Shown in pieces: positions 1-6,026 of a DNA stretch of 6,026 bases (its first letter is position 1; each line of letters opens with the position of its first letter). The stretch is from assembly GCA_946480525.1 (NCBI GenBank), contig CAMLLA010000268.1, positions 1 through 6,026 of the forward strand, read 5' to 3'. The notes below the pieces were generated by a model. That model searched no databases and had not been told where the DNA came from. It worked only from the letters and a program-made list of their open reading frames with translations. The DNA is from an uncultured Asticcacaulis sp. GTDB lineage: Bacteria > Pseudomonadota > Alphaproteobacteria > Caulobacterales > Caulobacteraceae. The position numbers and the translations under genes were made by a program.

Positions 1-106
1 ATAAAACCCTTCAAATTGGATGAGATGGCAGGAGCGGAGCGCCGCCTGTACTTGAGTACAGGCAAGCGATCGCGACGCACCAGATCGCCAATTTCAAGGG
101 TTTTAT
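1..106. repeat. Nested inverted repeat at the 3' end of rodA
   Basis: Seen directly: bases 1-19 and 88-106 are reverse complements over 19 bp with one mismatch (position 13 against 95). The arms begin ATAAAACCC and end GGGTTTTAT. The enclosed 68 bases contain a perfect 9-bp stem (44-52 with 55-63), the palindrome GCGATCGC (66-73), and weaker complementarity between the two inner flanks, so the whole unit approximates an imperfect palindrome. The right arm covers the rodA stop codon (103-105). The left arm starts at the first base of the window, so the repeat may extend further. No transposase gene or target-site duplication is visible. It could be a small dispersed element of MITE or REP type, or a folded 3' end of the mre transcript. 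There is no hairpin followed by a free T-run, so it is not a standard intrinsic terminator. The repeat is certain; its nature is inference. Confidence 0.65.
44..63. repeat. Perfect 9-bp inner hairpin
   Basis: GCCTGTACT (44-52) and AGTACAGGC (55-63) are exact reverse complements separated by two bases. In RNA the innermost pair would open to give an 8-bp stem with a four-base loop. It lies near the centre of the larger inverted repeat and downstream of rodA. Neither strand has a T-run next to it, so it is not a canonical terminator. It could stabilise the 3' end of the mre mRNA or act as a protein-binding palindrome. Confidence 0.6.
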
Positions 107-1266
107 TCGAAGCGGGCGAAGATGGACTGTTGTCTGGGCAGCTCCTGATAGCGATGAACACGCACGCCCAGGATCAGGCCGAAGCCCGTCATGACGGTCA
201 GCATGACCGAGCCGCCGTATGACACCATGGCCATCGGAATCCCCACGACCGGCGCCAGCCCCATCACCATCGCGCCGTTGATGAGCACATAAAGCGCAAA
301 TGTCGCCGTCGTCCCCGCAGCGGCCAGGCGGCCGAAGTGCGAGTGCGACACCGAGGCCATGCGCAGCGACATGAAGATCAGGGCACCAGCCAGGGCAAAG
401 ACGGCGAAACCACCGGCGAAGCCCAGTTCTTCACATACGCCGGCCATGATGAAGTCGGTATGTTTTTCCGGCAGGAAGTTCAACTGCGATTGGGAACCAA
501 GCCCCAGCCCCTTGCCCAGCAAACCGCCGGAGCCCATGGCGATCTTGGACTGGAGAATGTGATAGCCCGTGCCGGAAGGATCGGCTTCGGGGTTGAGGAA
601 GGTGAGGATGCGGTTACGTTGATAGTCGTGCAGTATGTACTGGAAGGCGATCGGCACCATGACCACGGCGCCTGCCGCGGCTGCGGCTATTATCTTCCAG
701 TTGAGGCCGGCCAGGATCATGACGGCCGCGCCGGTAAAAGAGATGAGCAGCGCGGTGCCGAGGTCGGGCTGGTGCATGACAAGCCCGGATGGAACGGCGA
801 TCATCAGCGTCGGAATGATCAGTTTCCATGAGAAGTTGGCGTCTTTCGCCGACGCCTCGTGATAGAAACGCGCCAGTCCCAGCACGATGGCCAGCTTCAT
901 GAATTCCGACGGTTGAAAACTGAAACTGCCGATTTCCAGCCAGCGCTGGGCGCCCATGCGAACATCGCCGACCGCCTCGACGGCAATCAGCAGCAAGAGC
1001 GACACGGCATAAAACGGATAACAGATCCACAGCCAGACGCGCAGGTCCACCAGAGCCAGGCACAGCGTCAGGACCAGACAGATGCTGAAGACAATCAGCT
1101 GTTTGTAGGCCCAGGGTTCCCAGCTCATGCCGCCGGCGCTGTATTGGAGCAGCATGCCGATGCTGGCCAGGGCGATCAGGCAGATGACGAACACCCAGTT
1201 GATCTGCAGAATCTTGGAGTCGTAGCGTTCGCGCTGACCAGGACGGGAAAGGGCGGAATCGACCAT
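103..1266 (-). CDS. rodA: RodA, SEDS-family peptidoglycan glycosyltransferase
   Basis: RodA is the inner-membrane polymerase of the elongation machinery; it joins lipid II into glycan strands and works in complex with PBP2, encoded just upstream. The 387-residue protein is close to the usual family length and has about ten hydrophobic segments, the first near residues 22-41. Family signatures visible are GAQRWLEIG followed by QPSEFMK (residues 105-124), HQPDLGT (165-171), the conserved segment DYQRNRILTFLNP (214-226), and EKHTDF (267-272). Asp271 in the last motif matches the catalytic aspartate of SEDS polymerases. SYGGS (349-353) lies in the final membrane region, followed by a short basic tail. 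The ATG has a good Shine-Dalgarno sequence (AGGAG) six bases upstream, overlapping the mrdA stop. The TAA stop lies inside the right arm of the 1-106 inverted repeat. Identity is secure; mrdB is the synonym. Confidence 0.97.
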   Translation of the reverse strand: MVDSALSRPGQRERYDSKILQINWVFVICLIALASIGMLLQYSAGGMSWEPWAYKQLIVFSICLVLTLCLALVDLRVWLWICYPFYAVSLLLLIAVEAVGDVRMGAQRWLEIGSFSFQPSEFMKLAIVLGLARFYHEASAKDANFSWKLIIPTLMIAVPSGLVMHQPDLGTALLISFTGAAVMILAGLNWKIIAAAAAGAVVMVPIAFQYILHDYQRNRILTFLNPEADPSGTGYHILQSKIAMGSGGLLGKGLGLGSQSQLNFLPEKHTDFIMAGVCEELGFAGGFAVFALAGALIFMSLRMASVSHSHFGRLAAAGTTATFALYVLINGAMVMGLAPVVGIPMAMVSYGGSVMLTVMTGFGLILGVRVHRYQELPRQQSIFARFE

Positions 1267-1272
1267 CTTTAA

Positions 1273-1277
1273 CTCCT
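1273..1277 (-). promoter_or_regulatory. rodA ribosome binding site overlapping the mrdA stop
   Basis: Minus-strand AGGAG, six bases before the rodA ATG. Its first two bases are the last two of the mrdA TAG stop codon, so a ribosome finishing PBP2 ends on the rodA initiation site. This favours coupled synthesis of the two partner enzymes. Confidence 0.7.
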
Positions 1278-3270
1278 AATCTGCGCGCGCGGCGGGATCG
1301 ACAGGCACATCGACTTCGGCGCCGGCCGATGCCGACGCGTCCGCGTTCAACTTTCCGGTGTCGATCGCCGTGTTTACCGGGCCGGTGATGCGCTTGCGTA
1401 TCTCAGGATCCTTGATCAGCGCCAGACGCATGATTTCGCGAGCCTTCGGCGCCGCGAAGCGGCCGCCGGCCACACCGTGCTGGACGACGACGGCCAGGCC
1501 GTATTTCGGCTGGTCGACGGGCGCGTAGCAGACGAACAGGCCGTGGTCCTTGAACTTCCACTCATTCGCCTTGCGGATGCCGGTCTTGTCATAGCCGCGC
1601 ACCTGCGCCGTACCGGTCTTGCCGGCCATGTGGATATTGGGGCCGAGATCGAGTTGCGATTGGCGGTAGGCCGTGCCGTCGGCGTCGTTCGACACGCGGT
1701 TCATGCCGTCGCGAATAATCGCCAGGTGCGCTTCCGGAATCTCGATCGTCTTGAACTTCGACATGTGATCTTCGAGTTCCGGTCCGATCTTGTTGACCAG
1801 ATAGGGTTCGACCGCCTTCTTGCCATTGGCAATGCGCGAGACATAGGTCGCCAGCTGAATCGGCGACACCAGCGTCATGCCCTGGCCGATGGCGGCGGAC
1901 AGGGTTTCACCCGGGTGCCAGACGGGGTCCTTCTTGCGGTACTTGCGGACATATTCCTGATCCGGCAGCAGGCCCTTCTTCTGACCTTCGATGCCGAGAT
2001 CGGGATAGATGTGCTCCAGGCCCAGCTTGCGGCCGACCTTGGCGATGCGATCGATGCCGGCGCGGTTACACATGGCGTAGAAGTAGACGTCGCACGAATG
2101 CTTGATGGCGCCGACCATATCGACCGATCCATGGCCACCGGGCTTCCAGCAGCCGAAACGGCGGCCGAAATAGAAGGCGCCGCTGCAATGGACGCGCTCG
2201 GCCGGATTGATGCCGGCATCCAGCAGGGCCAGGGCCGTGTTCATCTTGAAGGTCGAACCCGGCGCGTAGGTCGAGCCGACGGCCTTGTCCAGGAGAGGCA
2301 AGCGTTCATAGTCGGCCAGCAACCTGTAGGCATCGCTCGGAATGCCGGAAACGAACAGGTTCGGGTCGAAGGCCGGCGTCGAGGTCATGCACAGGACTTC
2401 GCCGGTCTGGACGTTCATCATGACAGCGGACCCGGAGTCCTCGCCGAAGACTTCCAGGGCGCGCATCTGGATGTCGGCGTCGAGCGTAAGCGTAATGTCC
2501 TTGCCCGCGACCGGAGGGATCAGGCCCGCCGGATCTTCGGCCACGACCTGGCCGTCGGCATCCACCTCGACCTTGCGCCCGCCGGCCTTGCCGCGCAGAT
2601 AGGCGTCATAAGAACGTTCGATCCCGGTCTTGCCGATACGGAAGGACGGGTGGCGCAGCAGCTTGTCTTCTTCTTCGGTGTAATCCGGCCGGGCCTTTTC
2701 GCGCTTCAGGTCGGTCGCATTGATCTTGGAGACGTAACCGACGACGTGGCTGAATGCGCCGCCGTAATGATAGACGCGCAGCTGATCCATGTCGGCGACG
2801 ACGCCCGGAATGTCGTTGGCATACAGGCTGACGCGGGAAAAATCCTCCCAGCTCAGGTCCGAGGCGATAATGGTCGGGACGAAACGCTGGTTCTGGTTCA
2901 GGTCGCGCAGAATTCGCCGGCGCGCGGCCGCCGTCTGGGGCAGGATATAGGTGACCTCAGCCAGCGTGTCGTCGATATTCTTGACTTCATTGCTTTCGAT
3001 CATCACCCGGAAGGACGGGCGGTTGCCTGCGATGACCTTGCCGTTGCGATCGAGAATGTCGCCGCGCGGCGGCGGGATCAGGCGGAAATTATACTGGTTG
3101 GCCGCCGACAGCTTTTGATACTTGCCGCCTTGAAGGACCTGTAGGTGGGCCAGCCGGCCGGTCAGGGCGAACAGTCCAAACGCGACGACCCCGCCCAGGA
3201 TGAAGATACGGCGGTGAAACGCGCCCTGGCGTTCATTGACATCGGTAAAGACGATCGAGGGTTCGGCCAT
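1276..3270 (-). CDS. mrdA: Penicillin-binding protein 2, class B transpeptidase
   Basis: PBP2 is the DD-transpeptidase that cross-links glycan strands made by RodA during side-wall growth. With the start at 3270 it has 664 residues, near the usual length for the family. In that numbering there is a short cytoplasmic N-terminus, one membrane anchor (about 22-40), the pedestal with PPPRGDILDRNG (67-78), and a C-terminal transpeptidase domain. Active-site motifs are S339-T-F-K342 (nucleophile and lysine), S392-C-D394, and K551-T-G553. Cys362, Cys374, His380 and Cys393 are spaced like the zinc ligands described in Acinetobacter PBP2. An Ala/Asp-rich tail of about 30 residues ends the protein. An in-frame ATG at 3297 would add nine residues but overlap mreD by 23 bases. 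I prefer 3270 because MAEPS..F..VNERQG resembles remembered caulobacterial PBP2 N-termini. Identity is secure; the start is less so. Confidence 0.96.
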   Translation of the reverse strand: MAEPSIVFTDVNERQGAFHRRIFILGGVVAFGLFALTGRLAHLQVLQGGKYQKLSAANQYNFRLIPPPRGDILDRNGKVIAGNRPSFRVMIESNEVKNIDDTLAEVTYILPQTAAARRRILRDLNQNQRFVPTIIASDLSWEDFSRVSLYANDIPGVVADMDQLRVYHYGGAFSHVVGYVSKINATDLKREKARPDYTEEEDKLLRHPSFRIGKTGIERSYDAYLRGKAGGRKVEVDADGQVVAEDPAGLIPPVAGKDITLTLDADIQMRALEVFGEDSGSAVMMNVQTGEVLCMTSTPAFDPNLFVSGIPSDAYRLLADYERLPLLDKAVGSTYAPGSTFKMNTALALLDAGINPAERVHCSGAFYFGRRFGCWKPGGHGSVDMVGAIKHSCDVYFYAMCNRAGIDRIAKVGRKLGLEHIYPDLGIEGQKKGLLPDQEYVRKYRKKDPVWHPGETLSAAIGQGMTLVSPIQLATYVSRIANGKKAVEPYLVNKIGPELEDHMSKFKTIEIPEAHLAIIRDGMNRVSNDADGTAYRQSQLDLGPNIHMAGKTGTAQVRGYDKTGIRKANEWKFKDHGLFVCYAPVDQPKYGLAVVVQHGVAGGRFAAPKAREIMRLALIKDPEIRKRITGPVNTAIDTGKLNADASASAGAEVDVPVDPAARAD

Positions 3271-3271
3271 A

Positions 3272-3277
3272 TCCTTA
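3272..3277 (-). promoter_or_regulatory. Possible mrdA ribosome binding site across the mreD stop
   Basis: Minus-strand TAAGGA matches the first six bases of the ideal TAAGGAGG and includes the mreD TAA stop. Only one base separates it from the ATG at 3270, which is unusually short for independent initiation. Translation of mrdA therefore probably depends on ribosomes terminating at mreD, or the true start is the ATG at 3297, which has no better site. Confidence 0.4.
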
Positions 3278-3859
3278 CCCGAAACGAACGTCTGCATGGA
3301 CGTACTTGTCCAGCATGTAGGGAACCACAGGGAACAGAAAGGTCGTGGCGATCAGTTGCTCGGCGACGCCGATCAGGCGGACAATGGAACCTGTGTCGAG
3401 CGCGATCAGGGTGACGCCCATGCCGAAGAAGACGACCTCAGTCACCAGATAGATTCCGAATACGACGCGCCAATCCTGGCCGGCGACGAAGCTGCGTACG
3501 GTCACCAGCACACCGTAAACCAGCATCAGGGTCAGGGTGTAGAATCCCAGGGGCGCCGACCAGTAAACATCGAGAAAAAGCCCGAGGGCGGCCAACACAA
3601 GCGGCGCCAGGTAGGACGGGCGCACCAGCGGCCAGACAAAGGCCAGGACCAGCGGGGTAATGGGTTCCGGCAGGTGCAGGCCGAAGATGCGGATCGGCGT
3701 CGCCAGGACGATCGTCAGGGCAAACGCCACAAGCGCCGGCATGAACAGCCATTCCCACGGTCCGATGACACGCGACGCCATGCCTCCGCGCAGATTTCGG
3801 CTGATGGTCGCCTTTTTGGGGCGCTGCCTGAACAAACCCCGGTCAAGCGGCGCTTTCAT
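3275..3859 (-). CDS. mreD: MreD, rod-shape-determining membrane protein
   Basis: MreD is a small integral membrane protein of the elongation complex that partners with MreC and helps couple MreB to RodA-PBP2. The 194-residue product has a basic N-terminal stretch of about 35 residues (R/K-rich, probably cytoplasmic), then hydrophobic segments at about 36-55, 66-79, 84-104, 106-122, 131-153 and 163-182. The segment GLFLDVYWSAPLG (93-105) matches the conserved G-L-D-PLG region of the family. The start is supported by a GGAGG nine bases upstream within the end of mreC. An internal ATG (residue 27) also follows GGAGG, but only one base away. The ATG shares its A with the mreC TGA (TGATG), typical of coupled genes. 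MreD sequences diverge quickly, so the call rests on hydrophobicity, the short motif and the position between mreC and mrdA. Confidence 0.93.
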   Translation of the reverse strand: MKAPLDRGLFRQRPKKATISRNLRGGMASRVIGPWEWLFMPALVAFALTIVLATPIRIFGLHLPEPITPLVLAFVWPLVRPSYLAPLVLAALGLFLDVYWSAPLGFYTLTLMLVYGVLVTVRSFVAGQDWRVVFGIYLVTEVVFFGMGVTLIALDTGSIVRLIGVAEQLIATTFLFPVVPYMLDKYVHADVRFG

Positions 3860-5031
3860 CAGTTCGCGCCTCCGGCCGGCGTTTGGCCAGATGTCTGAGA
3901 CGACGGCGTGAATGGCCGCAATTCGGTCTGCGGCGCCGGCTGAGATGAAGCCGATGCAGAAGCTGATGACGGACGCGGCCTGGCGGCAGCCGGACGCGGC
4001 GCGGCGGATCGCGCGGCGCCACTGGAAGACGAAGACGACGAGGACGATGTCGAAACCGGCGCTGTCGGACCGGCCGACGCACTCGCACCGGTGGACGGCG
4101 CGGTCGCGGAACTTACCGCCGGCAAGGCGGGCGGCGGCAGAAGATCGCTGACCGGCGGGGTCTTAAGCAACTGATCGGCGTCCGGAAGTCGCGAGAAATC
4201 CTTGAACATCAACACCTTAACAAAATCGATCGGGGCGCGATCAGCATAGAGACGCACCCGCCAGACACCATCGACGCCCTGATCGGCTTCACCGACCGGC
4301 AGTCCGCGCGGGAAGATGCCGCCATCCCCCGACGTCAGAATCTGGTCGCCCTTCTTGATGACGTTCTTGCCGCGGATGAATTCCAGCTTGGGGCAGCAGC
4401 CGCCGTCGCCCTTCATCATGGCGCGGGCATCGGTGCGCATGACCATGATCGGCACGTGGCTGGTGACGTCCGTAACCATCAGGACCCGCGATACGTTGGG
4501 GCTGACGCCGACGATACGGCCGACCAGGCCCTGGTCGGTAATGACCGGGTTGCCGAAGGTGATCTTGCGGCTGGCGCCGGCATCGATCAGGCGATTGTTA
4601 TTGAATGGCCCGCGCGTCACCGACACCGACCGTGCCGTGACGGCCTCGACCGCCGGCTCGGTGCGCAGGTTGAGCAGCTTTTCATAGCGCTCATTGACGT
4701 CTTTCAGCACAAAATAAGCGTCGCGATATTGGCGCAGTTCAGCGACCTGCTTTTTCAGGGTGCGATTTTCACTGGCTGCGAACAGATAGTCGTCCAGCCA
4801 GCTGGTGCCGGATCCTACGACATGGACGGGTGCGGCCAGCGCGCCATTGACGGGCTTAGCCGCGCTGTCGAAGGCCGACCGGTCGCCATAGGTGGATTGT
4901 TCGACTTCCTCGCGCCGGTCGCCCAGCAGCATCAGCGCTGCGAAAATGCAGACACCGACGACAATAGCCATCACCGCCCAGGTCACGGGCAGCTTGAGAT
5001 GCTCGAAGTGCTTGTTGTCCCCGTAAGCCAC
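3859..5031 (-). CDS. mreC: MreC, rod-shape-determining periplasmic protein
   Basis: MreC spans the inner membrane once and forms a periplasmic scaffold that contacts PBP2 and regulates the elongation machinery. The 390-residue protein has a short cytoplasmic N-terminus, a membrane helix at about 17-37, a predicted coiled coil at about 84-122 (SENRTLKKQVAELRQYRD onward), and the beta-rich MreC core at about 125-285. The core includes TARSVSVTRGPFNNN (132-146) and ITDQGLVGRIVGVSPNVSRV (164-183). From about residue 295 the protein is a Pro/Ala/Ser/Thr tail with nine consecutive serines (329-337), probably disordered in the periplasm. Adjacent cysteines (Cys212-Cys213) lie in the core. Translation starts at GTG. 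An in-frame TAA lies directly before it, so the frame cannot extend upstream, and AAGGA sits nine bases upstream. The end overlaps mreD by one base. Identity is secure. Confidence 0.96.
   Translation of the reverse strand: MAYGDNKHFEHLKLPVTWAVMAIVVGVCIFAALMLLGDRREEVEQSTYGDRSAFDSAAKPVNGALAAPVHVVGSGTSWLDDYLFAASENRTLKKQVAELRQYRDAYFVLKDVNERYEKLLNLRTEPAVEAVTARSVSVTRGPFNNNRLIDAGASRKITFGNPVITDQGLVGRIVGVSPNVSRVLMVTDVTSHVPIMVMRTDARAMMKGDGGCCPKLEFIRGKNVIKKGDQILTSGDGGIFPRGLPVGEADQGVDGVWRVRLYADRAPIDFVKVLMFKDFSRLPDADQLLKTPPVSDLLPPPALPAVSSATAPSTGASASAGPTAPVSTSSSSSSSSSGAARSAAPRPAAARPRPSSASASASSQPAPQTELRPFTPSSQTSGQTPAGGAN
3869..3873 (-). promoter_or_regulatory. mreD ribosome binding site inside mreC
   Basis: Minus-strand GGAGG lies nine bases before the mreD ATG, within the last codons of mreC. 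It is the strongest such site in the window and settles the mreD start at 3859. Confidence 0.65.
4021..4047 (-). repeat. Low-complexity run of nine serine codons in mreC
   Basis: Residues 329-337 of MreC are all serine, encoded by a mixture of TCG, TCC, TCT and AGT codons. Mixed codons argue against very recent slippage expansion of a single triplet. The run sits in the middle of the Pro/Ala/Ser tail that follows the MreC core. Confidence 0.6.
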
Positions 5032-5040
5032 TTAAGTACT

Positions 5041-5045
5041 TCCTT
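5041..5045 (-). promoter_or_regulatory. mreC ribosome binding site
   Basis: Minus-strand AAGGA, nine bases before the GTG start of mreC. It abuts the 3' side of the stem-loop at 5046-5062. The GTG at 5029-5031 is immediately preceded by an in-frame TAA, which fixes the start. Confidence 0.6.
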
Positions 5046-5062
5046 GGTTCTTTGCCAGAACC
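5046..5062 (-). promoter_or_regulatory. Stem-loop adjoining the mreC Shine-Dalgarno sequence
   Basis: GGTTCT (5046-5051) and AGAACC (5057-5062) are exact reverse complements around a five-base loop. In the mreC transcript this 6-bp hairpin ends directly before AAGGA. It could influence ribosome access or mark an RNA-processing point between mreB and mreC. No T-run follows, so it is not an intrinsic terminator. Confidence 0.4.
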
Positions 5063-5072
5063 GGAACTGTTC

Positions 5073-5095
5073 GGATAGCAAACCTGCGGCTATCC
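5073..5095 (-). promoter_or_regulatory. Second stem-loop in the mreB-mreC gap
   Basis: GGATAGC (5073-5079) and GCTATCC (5089-5095) form a perfect 7-bp stem with a nine-base loop. It lies ten bases upstream, in the transcript, of the smaller hairpin at 5046-5062. With no U-tract after it, termination is unlikely; a transcript-stabilising or processing role is possible but is inference. Confidence 0.4.
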
Positions 5096-5120
5096 CCTCG
5101 CAATCGAACGTTTCGTCAAA

Positions 5121-5145
5121 TTCGAAGCCTCGCTTTACCCGTCAA
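5121..5145 (-). promoter_or_regulatory. Weak candidate promoter for mreCD-mrdA-rodA
   Basis: On the minus strand TTGACGG (5139-5145) fits the caulobacterial housekeeping -35 pattern TTGACGS. Ten bases later comes GCTTCGAA (5121-5128), which only partly fits the -10 pattern GCTANAWC. A second TTGACG at 5114-5119 has no convincing -10. The gap of 146 bases between mreB and mreC leaves room for a promoter, but the genes may simply be read through from mreB. Confidence 0.25.
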
Positions 5146-5177
5146 GTGCGACCGGACCGCGACGCGAATGTGACCGA

Positions 5178-6026
<849 letters not shown>

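Noticed and set aside
1..106. Rho-independent terminator for the mre operon
   Set aside because: The outer arms are separated by 68 bases, and the inner hairpin has no T-run after it on either strand. Transcript ending here is possible but the canonical signature is absent.
16..222. 68-codon plus-strand frame starting in the inverted repeat
   Set aside because: It is composed of the palindromic repeat plus the antisense end of rodA, has no convincing protein features, and has only a GGA upstream.
337..831. 164-codon plus-strand frame opposite rodA
   Set aside because: His/Gln/Gly/Arg-rich antisense shadow of the SEDS gene with no recognisable domain.
1209..1260. Two GANTC (CcrM methylation) sites near the rodA start, at 1209-1213 and 1256-1260
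   Set aside because: Several other GANTC sites occur in coding sequence in the window, none lies in the mreB-mreC gap, and there is no clustering at a promoter.
1477..3144. 555-codon open frame on the plus strand opposite mrdA
   Set aside because: It lies wholly antisense to a well-conserved PBP2 gene, has an Ala/Asp/Arg/Val-rich composition typical of mirror frames in GC-rich genes, and shows no recognisable motif or independent context.

Overview
The window holds the cell-elongation (rod-shape) gene cluster of an alphaproteobacterium, all on the minus strand. In transcription order it reads mreB (5' end cut by the right window edge), mreC, mreD, mrdA (PBP2) and rodA. The MreB sequence, the gene order and the PBP2 N-terminus look like Caulobacteraceae. 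The moderate rather than extreme GC content makes Asticcacaulis a reasonable guess, but this rests on recall of family sequences, not on a search.

Layout from right to left. MreB (5178-6026) is the actin-like filament protein. A 146-bp gap (5032-5177) follows; it carries two small perfect stem-loops and a weak promoter candidate. From mreC onward the genes are packed tightly. mreC and mreD share one base (TGATG), mreD and mrdA are four bases apart if the preferred mrdA start is right, and mrdA and rodA are nine bases apart. Each of these junctions places the next gene's Shine-Dalgarno sequence inside or across the end of the previous gene, which suggests translational coupling. Bases 1-102, beyond rodA, hold no gene. 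They form most of a 106-bp nested inverted repeat whose right arm contains the rodA stop codon.

The products form one machine. MreB filaments lie under the inner membrane. MreC and MreD link them to the periplasm. RodA (SEDS glycosyltransferase) polymerises glycan strands from lipid II, and PBP2 (class B transpeptidase) cross-links them. The catalytic motifs of MreB, PBP2 and RodA are present and no gene looks broken.

I see no sign of an undescribed multi-gene system. The points most worth a second look are the nested inverted repeat at the rodA terminus, a predicted Cys-Cys-His-Cys zinc site in PBP2, and the structured leader in front of mreC.
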